Source: Planctomicrobium piriforme (GTDB taxonomy: Bacteria > Planctomycetota > Planctomycetia > Planctomycetales > Planctomycetaceae). From it: a stretch of 39,789 nucleotides of DNA. Below the pieces are notes generated by a model. The model saw only the letters and a program-made list of their open reading frames with translations, was not told the DNA's origin and did not search any database. The position numbers and the translations under genes are program-made. The stretch is taken from assembly GCA_945860955.1 (NCBI GenBank), contig CAMATH010000078.1, forward strand, positions 1 through 39,789. Direction: 5' to 3'. Of this stretch, positions 32,068-39,789 are shown piece by piece; the first letter of the stretch is position 1, and the number at the start of each line of letters is the position of its first letter.

Positions 32068-34418
32068 GGCTTTGGTTCCCGCCACGCCAGCTTGAGCCAC
32101 GCCGGCAGTAACAGCAACACGCCCAGCAGGTTTCCCAGAATCGTTACGCAGGTCAGTTCCGCGAATCGTTGCGTGGGAACGAAATTCGAAAATCGCAAGA
32201 CGGCCAGCCCCGCCAGCAACAACAGGCTGGTCGCGACAATCGCGCGGCCGGTCCCCAGAAAGGCCCGCTGAATCGCATTGGGAACGTCGTGTTTCCGTCG
32301 CAGTTCTTCCCTGAACCGATACAGAAAGTGAATCGTGTTGTCGTCGGCCAACCCCAGGCAGACGGTGAACACAATCACGTTGCCGACGTTCATGTCGTAG
32401 CCCCGGAAACCCATGTAGCCCAAGGTGATCGCCAGGGGTGTCAGGTTGGGCAGCGCGGCGATCAGGCCCACGCGGACCGACCGAAACTCCAGCGCGATCA
32501 GTGCAAAAATCACCAGCGACGCGGTCACCAGCGAGAAAAATAGGTCGCGGATCAGGGTCGTCAGCGCGTGGGCCGCGACATACGCCTCCCCGGTCAGTCG
32601 AACTTCGATGCCACTTTCCGGAGGGAAGACCGCCGCCAGACGTTGTTCCAGGTCGGCGATCAATTCCAGCGTTTTCGCCGACCCGATCTCCGCAACCCTC
32701 AATCGGACTCGGGCCCGCGTTCCGTCGGCGTTCAAGTAGTCGGTGTAATGCATCACCTCCGGGAACTGCAGCGCCACGCCGTTCGTTCGCTCCAGCCGGC
32801 GCTGCCCCACATCCCCCGCGGGAACCAGTTCCGCATCCGATTCCGAATGTCGCCGGCCGGGCCAATGGGACAGAATCTCCCGAAACAGGTCGGCGTACGA
32901 TTGTCCCGACAACACGCTGGGAATCTCCCGCGCCTGCCGGGTCGCCTCGACTACCCGATGAAATGTCTCTGGTTCCAAAAACCTCCCGGAACGATCGGCA
33001 TGCAGGCTGATCTCGAGCGGCACAACTCCGGAAAGTTCTCGTTCCACCAGTTTCAACGTCGTGACGGCGCGATGGTCATCGCGAAATGTTTCGAGCGCGT
33101 TGAACGTGTTGATTTTCACCCGGCTCGCCCCCCACAGCGAAACCCCGACCACCAGCAGCGACGCCAGGACCGCCGTCCAGGGATGCCTGGCGACCGCAGC
33201 CCCCACGACGGCAGCCGACCGTGTCACCGGTCCGGGCCGCTCCTGGTGTAGACCCGAATGCCGGGGGGGGGCGAAGTAGCGGAACAGCGCCCCCAACGTG
33301 ACGAGCGTGCAGAGATATTGAAATCCCACCCCCAGCGCCGCCTGCCAGGCGAATCGTTGCAGGACCAGAGACCGCGCGGTCGCCACACTCGCGAAACCGA
33401 TCGCGGTGGTGATCGCCGCCAGCAGACAGGCGGGAGTCATGTGCGCGATCGCCGACGCCGCCGCCCGGCACCGGTCTCCCGGATGCAAGTGGTCCTCCTC
33501 GGCGTAACAGCTCACAATCTGAACCGAGCTGGAGACACCAATGATCAACAGCAGCATCGGCAGGACGTTGCTGACGAGGTTCAGCGATTCCCCAAACAGC
33601 GAGAAACTGGCAAACGTCCAAGAAAGGGCGATTCCGACGGCGACCAGAGGCAGAATCGACCCCGATACGCAGCGGAACATCACCCCGAGAACAATCAGAT
33701 ACGTGATCGCCGCCAGGGGAATCAGCGTGAACTGATCCGCCCGCAAATCGTCGACAATCTCCACCCGCAACACCGGCAGTCCGGTGAACAGAGTTTCGTA
33801 ACCTGCCGGCGCGGGATGTGCCGCCACCACGTTTTGAACGTCGGCAACGAGTTCTCGTGTGGCGTCGATCGCGGGGGTGTCGAGATCCAGAAAGATGGGG
33901 AGCGAAGCAAGGCGATTGTCGTGGCTCAATAGCCCCCCCCGCAACAAGGGCATCGACTCGATTTTTCCCCGTGCCCGAAACGCACTCTCTTCATCAACAG
34001 GATCTCCCTGTATCAATCGCTCGAGTCGCCAGCCCCGCAGGCCGGGGCGGGGGGTCTCCAATGTTCCCAACGACTCGACCCGTGCCACTCCAGCGATGGC
34101 CGCGATCCGCGTCGCGATCTCCGCCTGCCACTGAAGTGCCGCCCCTTCCAGAACATCCTGGTCCCCCGTCGCCCGCAACACCAGCAGAACGACGAATTCA
34201 TCCCGACCAAACGTCTGGCGGAACTCTTCAGAATATTTGACGAGGTTGTCGTTCCCGACAAAAATTGACTGCGGCGCGAAGTCGAACCGCAATCCCGGCA
34301 TCGCGCAGAGCGAGGCGATCAACGAAGCCGCCAAGAGCGACAGCGCGATTCGCGGGTGGGCGAGAAGACTGTCGGCGAATCGCCGACAGGCACGCTCGAT
34401 CGATGAGCCGGTTTGCAT
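32064..34418 (-). CDS. RND/MMPL-family transporter
   Basis: A 784-residue inner-membrane exporter with the two-fold RND plan: one helix near the N-terminus, a periplasmic loop (about 60-220), five helices (about 225-390), then the same pattern again (about 420-770). SSD/MMPL-like segments are seen at NVLPMLLLIIGVSSSVQIVS and NVIVFTVCLGLADDNTIHFL. It is about 250 residues shorter than AcrB-type pumps and resembles the MMPL/hopanoid-type exporters. ATG 34418 lies 28 bases after the Fae-like stop; a GTG at 34442 is possible. A run of nine G (nine C on the coding strand) lies at 33263-33271 within the gene. It is likely co-transcribed with the Fae homologue. Confidence 0.85.
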   Translation of the reverse strand: MQTGSSIERACRRFADSLLAHPRIALSLLAASLIASLCAMPGLRFDFAPQSIFVGNDNLVKYSEEFRQTFGRDEFVVLLVLRATGDQDVLEGAALQWQAEIATRIAAIAGVARVESLGTLETPRPGLRGWRLERLIQGDPVDEESAFRARGKIESMPLLRGGLLSHDNRLASLPIFLDLDTPAIDATRELVADVQNVVAAHPAPAGYETLFTGLPVLRVEIVDDLRADQFTLIPLAAITYLIVLGVMFRCVSGSILPLVAVGIALSWTFASFSLFGESLNLVSNVLPMLLLIIGVSSSVQIVSCYAEEDHLHPGDRCRAAASAIAHMTPACLLAAITTAIGFASVATARSLVLQRFAWQAALGVGFQYLCTLVTLGALFRYFAPPRHSGLHQERPGPVTRSAAVVGAAVARHPWTAVLASLLVVGVSLWGASRVKINTFNALETFRDDHRAVTTLKLVERELSGVVPLEISLHADRSGRFLEPETFHRVVEATRQAREIPSVLSGQSYADLFREILSHWPGRRHSESDAELVPAGDVGQRRLERTNGVALQFPEVMHYTDYLNADGTRARVRLRVAEIGSAKTLELIADLEQRLAAVFPPESGIEVRLTGEAYVAAHALTTLIRDLFFSLVTASLVIFALIALEFRSVRVGLIAALPNLTPLAITLGYMGFRGYDMNVGNVIVFTVCLGLADDNTIHFLYRFREELRRKHDVPNAIQRAFLGTGRAIVATSLLLLAGLAVLRFSNFVPTQRFAELTCVTILGNLLGVLLLLPAWLKLAWREPKP

Positions 34419-34446
34419 GGACGGGACGCTCAACACGTCCACGAAG

Positions 34447-35025
34447 TCATTTCTTCGACGCGTCCACCGACATCTGGTGGAAACAGTGGGTGATGTTCGC
34501 CTGATTCTTCAACAGCCAGTCGATTGAAGGCTCGTTGTTCATCGCCTTGGCGATCGCCTTCGAAGTGGCCGCCCGGTGAGTTTCAAACAACACATTGAAA
34601 TCGACTTCTTCCTTGAGGATCGCCGGGTCGAGCCAGACCGAGACGATAATCCCCAGTTCATTCACCTTCGACTTCGGAATGTCGCCATTTCGCACGGCGT
34701 CGAGAACGCCGTTGGCGATCGCCGCCTGAACGGTCCCCATCAGCACATTCGTGTACCGGGTGCTGGTGACGGTCACTTTACTCACCATCAGCGTCACCGG
34801 ACGGACCTGCACATCGCAATTCAAGATCGCGAAGACGCGGGAGTGACCCTGAACCTGATTTCCCAGAAGATTCGCGATCGCGTACCCCACGGGACCATCC
34901 AGTTCACCAATCACCACTTCCGGTTCCGCCGCCGACCAACCCTGCTCGGCTTCCACCAGCGCCTCGCCAGTCCGCAGAACAATGCGCCCAACGGGTTTCT
35001 TCTTAGCCGCCTTCTTCTTCGCCAT
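34447..35025 (-). CDS. formaldehyde-activating enzyme (Fae) homologue
   Basis: A 192-residue Fae-family protein. The core runs from RTGEALV (18-24) through VTLMVSKVTVTSTRY and VSVWLDPA to the final helices. True Fae condenses formaldehyde with tetrahydromethanopterin, and planctomycetes are known to carry parts of that C1 pathway. By eye alignment with Methylobacterium Fae, the catalytic His17 position (AHIDLIIG) is occupied by Glu34 here (AEPEVVIG), so normal activity is doubtful. The first twelve residues are Lys/Ala-rich (MAKKKAAKKKPV), unlike classical Fae, and may bind nucleic acid or polyanions. It lies directly upstream of an RND exporter gene. It may be one of the Fae-like paralogues of unknown function. 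Confidence 0.8.
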   Translation of the reverse strand: MAKKKAAKKKPVGRIVLRTGEALVEAEQGWSAAEPEVVIGELDGPVGYAIANLLGNQVQGHSRVFAILNCDVQVRPVTLMVSKVTVTSTRYTNVLMGTVQAAIANGVLDAVRNGDIPKSKVNELGIIVSVWLDPAILKEEVDFNVLFETHRAATSKAIAKAMNNEPSIDWLLKNQANITHCFHQMSVDASKK

Positions 35026-35327
35026 GCTGTCGTGTGAGAGAATCTATCGAGTGACGCGGGGAAGAGTGGAATGCGAACCGGAATTCGCCCGCCGCCCCAC
35101 GAACGGCTCACCCGAGGTTACGACACCCCCGCCCCCCCGTCAACAAGGGCGCGGCCCTTGACCCGGTCCGAGCTGCCGCTCGAGGTTGGAGTCGACCGCT
35201 TCCGTTGGTCGCTCGCTGTTTGGAGCGCAGGACGCGTTCGCCGCTTGGCCAACCCACACCGATACGCCGCAGAACAGTGAATACAACTCGCGAATTGGAC
35301 TATGGTTTCGTTTGCAACCGAGGGCCG
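35026..35327. other. gap of 302 bases
   Basis: No supported gene or repeat. It must hold the promoter of the Fae-RND pair; TAGATT about 20 bases before the start is a poor -10 candidate. A C-rich stretch (CCCCCGCCCCCCC) lies near 35127-35140. Confidence 0.35.
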
Positions 35328-36692
35328 CTAAAACAACTCCCGAATCGTTTCTCCCGACTCGACGAGCGGGACGGGACGATTTTGACGATCGGGTACGGTC
35401 GCGTGGCTATCGATTCCCAGGACGTGATAAACGCTGGCCAAAAGGTCGCCGGGGGTCAGCTTTCGATCTCGGGGCTGGCCACCGGTGGCGTCGGTCGATC
35501 CGATGATTTGACCGCCGCGGACACCTCCACCCGCGAGCAACGCGCTCATCACCCAGGGCCAATGTCCTCTCCCCGCGTACGAATCGATCTGCGGTGCCCG
35601 GCCGAAGTCGCCGTAGGCCGCCACCAGGGTTCGATCGATTAGGCCCCGTTCACTGAGATCTTGAATCAACGTACAGAGTGCCTGATCGTAGGTTGGAAGC
35701 CGCTTGCGCAGGTTCTTTTCGATGGTGTAGTGATCGTCCCACCAGTCGATATCTCGCTCGTAGAGATTGATCGTCACAAACGTGACCCCGGCTTCCACCA
35801 GTCGCCGGGCCAACAAAGCCGACTGCCCGTAGAAATGTCTGCCGTAACGCTCGCGAATCGCCGGTGGCTCGCGATCAAGATCGAACGCTTCCCGGGCCGC
35901 TCCACCCGTCACCAGTTCATAGGCTCGCGCCTGCTGCGCATCCAAGGTGTCAAATGCCTGAGAGCTGTCAAGGCCGCGTTTCCACTGGTCGATTTGAGAA
36001 AGCAACTCTTTTCGACCGGCGACACGGGTCACGTCGAGCCCGTCGCGCAAGCGGAATTCCGGGAGTCGGTAGTTTCCGAGACTGGGATCTCCACCGGCAT
36101 TGAGCGCGTTATGCCGGGAACCGAGATAGACCGCCTGCTGATAGAAACCAGCGTGTGTGGCATAGTCTTCGGGAATGCAGACGTACGCGGGGAGCCCGGG
36201 ACGGTTGGGACCGCGCAGGGCCGACGCAACCGCCCCCTCGGCAGGGTGCTGTTGCCCGCGTTGCCGCGCGTTGAGAAGAGGATAACCGGTTTGCACCAGA
36301 TGCTGGGCGTCGTCATGCACTCCATAAGTGTGCGAGATCGTCCGCAGGATGGCAGTCTGGTTCGCGATCTGAGCATGCCGGGGAAGCAGATCGCAGACCT
36401 GAAACCCAGGCAGGTTTGTGTCGATCGCGCCGAACGGGCCACGCACCTCCCGCGCCGCGTCCGGCTTCATATCGTACGTGTCGAGCTGGGAGGGTCCCCC
36501 CGCCATCCAGAACAGAATCACCGAGGTATCGCGACGATCGGCCGATCGGCCCGGTTCACTCGGACCCGCCTCTCCCCCCGAAAGCAGGCGGGGTAATCCC
36601 AGCCCCAGCGAAGCGAACGCCCCAAATTGCAAGAACTCACGCCGGTCAAGGCCCGGCAACAAACGAACATGGCGTCGGCGAAGTTCGAGCAT
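35328..36692 (-). CDS. DUF1501 protein with Tat-type leader
   Basis: A 454-residue DUF1501 protein, a family expanded in planctomycetes and related to sulfatase/alkaline phosphatase folds. The leader LDRREFLQFGAFASLGLGLP near 15-34 is Tat-like. Landmarks are VILFWMAGGPSQLDTYDMKP near 59, ISHTYGVHDDAQHLVQTGYP, VTFVTINLYERDIDWWDDHY, AYGDFGRAPQIDSYAGRGHW and a final GIDSHATVPDRQNRPVPL. The aspartates and histidines in these motifs are consistent with a metal site, but activity is not known. It starts 11 bases after the stop of a small conserved gene, which suggests an operon. Confidence 0.9.
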   Translation of the reverse strand: MLELRRRHVRLLPGLDRREFLQFGAFASLGLGLPRLLSGGEAGPSEPGRSADRRDTSVILFWMAGGPSQLDTYDMKPDAAREVRGPFGAIDTNLPGFQVCDLLPRHAQIANQTAILRTISHTYGVHDDAQHLVQTGYPLLNARQRGQQHPAEGAVASALRGPNRPGLPAYVCIPEDYATHAGFYQQAVYLGSRHNALNAGGDPSLGNYRLPEFRLRDGLDVTRVAGRKELLSQIDQWKRGLDSSQAFDTLDAQQARAYELVTGGAAREAFDLDREPPAIRERYGRHFYGQSALLARRLVEAGVTFVTINLYERDIDWWDDHYTIEKNLRKRLPTYDQALCTLIQDLSERGLIDRTLVAAYGDFGRAPQIDSYAGRGHWPWVMSALLAGGGVRGGQIIGSTDATGGQPRDRKLTPGDLLASVYHVLGIDSHATVPDRQNRPVPLVESGETIRELF

Positions 36693-36703
36693 GGACCACC
36701 TTG

Positions 36704-36976
36704 TTATTCCACCAGTTCCACACGTGTGAACTCATCCATCGCGACGGTGGTTTCCTCGTTCACGGCGCCATCCTTTCGCAACAGGATGAGATCGGCGAAA
36801 GCGTGGTCATCGAAATTCCGTTGGACGTGCAACCCATTCCGGCGACGCTCGGTTCGCGCGACTTTGCCCTGAACTTCCGTCTGCCAGATCTTGAGGCCCA
36901 CCTTGACTCGCTGTGTGATCTTCACACGCTGGCCAGGTTGAAGGTCTTCAAAACGGACGAGTGTGCCAGCGGACAT
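36704..36976 (-). CDS. small conserved protein preceding the DUF1501 gene
   Basis: A 90-residue protein, mostly beta-strand by pattern: LVRFEDLQPGQRVKITQRVK, then VGLKIWQTEVQGKVARTERR and ending VAMDEFTRVELVE. I recall similar short planctomycete proteins with the LKPGQRVR-x-TQRV pattern, without known function. ATG 36976 fits that family start; an upstream start at 37042 adds residues without character. It is 11 bases upstream of the DUF1501 gene. No signal peptide. Confidence 0.72.
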   Translation of the reverse strand: MSAGTLVRFEDLQPGQRVKITQRVKVGLKIWQTEVQGKVARTERRRNGLHVQRNFDDHAFADLILLRKDGAVNEETTVAMDEFTRVELVE

Positions 36977-37086
36977 GGGGCGATGAGGTGTCGTGAAAGG
37001 AGGCAGTGTGGGACAGCAACCGTCCCGTGGACCGATCTTCAAACCGGCCCGACCGACCTAGTTGTATCGGCTAGCGCGGCAGGGGG

Positions 37087-37299
37087 TCAATTGGTGATGG
37101 GACTGGAAGATCCCGGTCCGGGCAGATCGGCGCGCCACGCGATGTTCTCTCTCGCCGACCATTTCACGGGGATTCCCGTTTCGGAGCTGATTCCCTGTCT
37201 CCCCGGCCCGCGAAACTGACGCCATTCATCCGCACAGAGGGGTCCGATCCCCGTGAATGTCGGAAGTGTGACGGTCGCGAAGAGAACCAGTTTTCGCAT
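37087..37299 (-). pseudogene. truncated PQQ-like beta-propeller gene (N-terminal remnant)
   Basis: Seventy residues with a signal peptide (MRKLVLFATVTLPTFTGIGP, then LCADE) and the typical opening of secreted PQQ-like propellers, WRQFRGPGRQGISSETGIP and WRADLPGPGSSSPIT. Full members have 400 or more residues, but here a TGA follows directly, and the next 110 bases do not encode a propeller in any frame I read. GGAG precedes the ATG by eight bases, so the 5' end is intact. It is probably the remains of a deletion. A functional short secreted peptide cannot be excluded. Confidence 0.75.
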
Positions 37300-37343
37300 C
37301 ACATGCTCCGTGGTGGCAATCTTGGAAATCGCACGGGCACAGT

Positions 37344-38654
37344 CTAACCCAGTTCCAACGCCCCATCTCCGCAGAAGTCGGGGTTGCCGAATTTCGTCAG
37401 GTTGTGGCCAAACGACCGGGCGATCGACATCAGCAGGCGATTGTGCGGCACCCGGGGAAACTTGAGCGATCGCCCCATCTGAAAGTCGAGACCGTTCCCC
37501 ACCAGCACAAACGGAATGTTGTCTAGCGTGTGACTGTTCCCCTGGCCCAGTTCATTCGTCCAGACGATGGTCGTATTGTCGAGCAGACTCCCCGTTCCAC
37601 CCGGCTCAGGGGTCGCGGCGAGTTTCTCGCACAAGTAGGCCAGTTCGCCGCAGAACCAGTGGTTGATTTTGGTCAACTTGGCCTGTGCCTCGTCGTTCGA
37701 ATCGGGTTCGTGCGAGAGATCGTGGTGTCCCTCTTCGACCCCCAGCCACTTCATCTTCGCCTGCCCCACCGAGTTGGTGTATTGAAGTGTCGCGACGCGG
37801 GTGAAGTCCGCCGCGAAACTGTTGACCATCAGGTCAATTTGCATTCGGCTGATTTTGGGAAGGTTCTCGTTCTGGGTTTTGATTCCCTTTTCGAGTTCCG
37901 GCACGGCGTGGCCAACGTCCTGCGACTCGCGCAGTTCTTTTTCCATTTCACGCACAAACGTGGCGTGTTCATCGAGCAGCCTGCGATCTTCGACGCTGAT
38001 ATTTTCGCCTATCCGGGTCAGTTCGTCGCGGACATCGTCCAGCACGCTGACGAGCAATTCGCGATTCTTCACCTGCCCGTACAACCGCTGAAACATCTGA
38101 TACGGGTCATCAATCGGGGCGATCGGGCGGTTCGCTCCCGAGTAGACCATGCGGGTCCAGGTGTCGGCCCGTTCCGGCACCAGCACGCCAAACTCGAGCG
38201 AGCCGAACCGGGTGCGGGTTGCTTCGTCGCGTTGCAGGAAATTGCGGATTTCCTGGTCGATGGAAATTCCGCTGGCCCAGCCGGCGGGTGTGTCGGAACC
38301 GCCCTGAACATTCCCGGGGAACAATTCGGCCCCGGTGAGCAGACAGCCAATCCCGCGCATGTGGCTGTCTCCATCACCCCGAACCCGATCGCAAACGCCG
38401 TTGAGGATCAGCGTGCGGTTTTTGAACGGTTCGAGAGGCTGCAGGCTTTCCTTGAGCGTGAAGTCGGCTCCCTGCTCGTCGGGCCAGAAGGTTTTCGGGA
38501 CGATGCCATTGGGGCTGAACAGCACGACCAGCCGTTGTTTTCGGCGGGTTTGGTTCGCGAACGCCAGACTTGGCAGATTGGCGACAAACGGCGCGACGGC
38601 GGCACTGAGGCCCAGATCTCGCAGGAAATCGCGACGTGTGCTGGAACGGGACAT
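37344..38654 (-). CDS. DUF1552 protein with Tat-type leader
   Basis: A 436-residue DUF1552 protein. The leader [20 protein letters not shown] is a Tat-type signal. Family landmarks include [60 protein letters not shown] and [18 protein letters not shown]1552 proteins often occur beside DUF1592/cytochrome proteins in planctomycetes, but none is here. ATG 38654 opens the leader directly, and the upstream in-frame extension crosses the REP region. Function unknown; the fold is probably phosphatase-like, as in DUF1501. Confidence 0.9.
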   Translation of the reverse strand: MSRSSTRRDFLRDLGLSAAVAPFVANLPSLAFANQTRRKQRLVVLFSPNGIVPKTFWPDEQGADFTLKESLQPLEPFKNRTLILNGVCDRVRGDGDSHMRGIGCLLTGAELFPGNVQGGSDTPAGWASGISIDQEIRNFLQRDEATRTRFGSLEFGVLVPERADTWTRMVYSGANRPIAPIDDPYQMFQRLYGQVKNRELLVSVLDDVRDELTRIGENISVEDRRLLDEHATFVREMEKELRESQDVGHAVPELEKGIKTQNENLPKISRMQIDLMVNSFAADFTRVATLQYTNSVGQAKMKWLGVEEGHHDLSHEPDSNDEAQAKLTKINHWFCGELAYLCEKLAATPEPGGTGSLLDNTTIVWTNELGQGNSHTLDNIPFVLVGNGLDFQMGRSLKFPRVPHNRLLMSIARSFGHNLTKFGNPDFCGDGALELG

Positions 38655-38897
38655 CGATTCGGTTCCGGAAAATGAGGCGTCGACGTGGGGGGGACGCGGC
38701 AGGCAACTTTGATCGCTGTATTCTGATTTGAGTTGGCCTTGAAGTCGAGTCCGGTCGGGATTTCGCGTTCCAAAAAGGAATATCAATCTCGGCGATCGGT
38801 GGTACAGGCGGTACGGCAGGAGGGGCGGAATCGGACGGCCCTCATTGCGCATCATCGCCGGCCTGGCCCAAAAGTCCACATCGTTGTCCCCTCCCCA

Positions 38898-38997
38898 GGC
38901 GAGCCGGCCCGCGTTAGCCGCCGGGTTTTCGACCCGCGTCGGCACACTGCGCGCCAGCCACGCCAAAAACCGGTCGGCTGACGCCGGACCGCTCGCG
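38898..38997. repeat. REPIN: two REP copies in inverted orientation
   Basis: Copy A (38898-38930, forward) starts GGCGAGCCGGCCCGCGTTAG and ends CCGGGTTTT. Copy B (38965-38997) is its reverse complement with several changes (CGGTCGGCTGACGCCGGACC). A 34-base spacer separates them. The pair lies between the DUF1552 leader and the transposase stop codon at 39002-39004, a typical position for a REPIN next to its RAYT gene. Confidence 0.75.
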
Positions 38998-39001
38998 ACA
39001 A

Positions 39002-39637
39002 CTACTTTGCCGGCACCGGTGGTGCGTGTTCGCCAGCAATCCAGATGATGAGTGGATTCGATTGGTTTCTGATGTACTCGACCGCGGCTGCCAATGCTTG
39101 ATCGTTCGGTAGTTTTCGCGTGGATCCTCGGGAGGTCCACCAGGTTTCCGACGCTGGCTTACCCCATTCTCGATTCAGAGCGCGGCTGCCATAGGCTTTG
39201 AAGTCCCCCAGGACATCATTGGGATCGGGATCGCCTGACACCCCCACAACGATGTGTATATGACTTCTGAGGATGCCGACGGCTCGCAAATTCCAGTTGC
39301 GATACCGGGCCGTCTCGTGCAATTGCACGTGCAAGACTTCGGCTTGAGGAATCGTTAGAAAAATGGGGGGGCACTTGAGGGTTCGAGCCAGATGCGACTG
39401 GAGCGCCGGTCGGTCGCGGTCGTACTCTGTGTGGGGCTGATTTTGAATGGATCGGACGCGGTCTGCAGTGTTGCTGCTCCCTGAGCGGAATACCCGGCGG
39501 CTGACGCCGGCCGGCTCGCCAGACGTTGGTTCGCGGCCTGTTTAGTCGTTCCAGGCCCAACCCACGACGCCGCGCGAGTCGCCTGGAAGCCATGTGCCGT
39601 AGGTCGTTGACGTCAGCAACCAATGACGCTGGTCCAT
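39002..39637 (-). pseudogene. REP-associated Y1 (HUH) transposase, RAYT-like, interrupted
   Basis: Read from ATG 39637 (GAGAGGG eight bases upstream), the protein begins MDQRHWLLTSTTYGTWLPGD, a typical N-terminus of planctomycete Y1 transposases. The frame then hits TAA at 39542-39544. The same frame continues to 39002 with the HUH motif SHIHIVVGV (His codons at 39260-39262 and 39254-39256), [32 protein letters not shown] and the probable catalytic Tyr in VEYIRNQ (codon at 39074-39076). About 30 extra residues after the stop include a REP copy (39492-39520). No good restart codon precedes the HUH motif; a TTG at 39334 is the only candidate. It is therefore a pseudogene unless the stop is read through. 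Confidence 0.82.
39492..39520 (-). repeat. REP copy C inside the transposase gene
   Basis: On the minus strand it reads GGCGAGCCGGCCGGCGTCAG followed by CCGCCGGGT, the cleanest copy of the REP in the window. It lies within the transposase frame, 22 bases past the in-frame stop, and preserves the frame. Confidence 0.75.
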
Positions 39638-39775
39638 TATGGCACCCTCTCATGGAAACGAATCGACCGGATCCTGCTGGATACATATGTACCGCATTCG
39701 CAACGACGCTTCAAGCGAAAATCGCACGTACACTCCGCGCTTGATCACAGTCGACATCGTTCGCGACCCCCCACA

Positions 39776-39789
39776 GGCGAGCCGGCCGG
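39776..39789 (+). repeat. REP copy D, cut off by the window end
   Basis: GGCGAGCCGGCCGG matches the head of the REP. The bases before it (ACATCGTT at 39754, then a C-run) also match those before copy A (ACATCGTT at 38878), so the repeat unit is longer than the REP core. The rest lies outside the window. Confidence 0.65.

Noticed and set aside
38655-39140. Extended N-terminus for the DUF1552 protein
   Set aside because: The extension passes through REP sequences and into the transposase region; the Tat leader begins at 38654.
1-39789. CRISPR array, tRNA, rRNA or prophage
   Set aside because: No regularly spaced repeats, tRNA-like cloverleaf, rRNA segment or phage structural gene was seen on reading both strands.

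Overview
The window looks like a chromosomal segment of a planctomycete (Planctomycetes/PVC group). The reasons are lineage-typical gene families: a Pirellula/Verrucomicrobium-type membrane-bound dehydrogenase with a c-type cytochrome domain, DUF1501 and DUF1552 proteins with Tat-like leaders, a TIGR02996 protein, an H4MPT-pathway Fae homologue, PQQ-like beta-propellers, neutral-ceramidase-like proteins and a four-helix-bundle (S23-family) protein. GC is high, coding is loosely packed, and intergenic gaps are rich in palindromes.

Layout, left to right. 1-2.3 kb: a four-helix-bundle gene preceded by a purine/pyrimidine inverted repeat, a small membrane protein, a sparse region with possible decayed ORFs, and a small protein of a type often seen near recombination modules. 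2.3-11.3 kb: a secreted ceramidase-like protein (+), an ankyrin/TIGR02996/DUF1963 protein (-), and a giant secreted protein of about 1,855 residues (-) that fuses a ceramidase-like domain to a dehydrogenase, HEAT-like repeats and a cytochrome c domain. 11.5-19.5 kb: a branched-chain aminotransferase, a LolD/LolC-E-like ABC pair (-), then a solute-binding lipoprotein and an ABC exporter pair (+). 19.5-25.4 kb: a Usp-like gene translationally coupled to a PQQ-like propeller gene, a tandem SGNH hydrolase, a membrane protein with a TPR-like tail, and a quinone oxidoreductase. 25.5-31.4 kb: a YfhO-like membrane protein, a PhoPQ-activated-pathogenicity-related hydrolase, an FAH-family enzyme and tsaB. 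31.4-32.1 kb: a strong promoter-terminator unit that may be a small RNA, and a 53-residue membrane protein. 32.1-38.7 kb (all -): an RND exporter preceded by a Fae homologue, a DUF1501 protein with a small partner, a truncated PQQ-propeller remnant and a DUF1552 protein. 38.9-39.8 kb: a REP/RAYT locus in which the Y1 transposase gene is broken by an in-frame stop and carries a copy of its own REP inside the coding region.

The most interesting points are the REP/RAYT locus, the probable small RNA at 31.5 kb, the ceramidase-dehydrogenase-cytochrome fusion, the Fae homologue that seems to lack the catalytic histidine next to an exporter, and a set of unrelated palindromic or dispersed repeats in the gaps. 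All calls were made by eye from sequence. Family names are recognition by motif, and no search was run.
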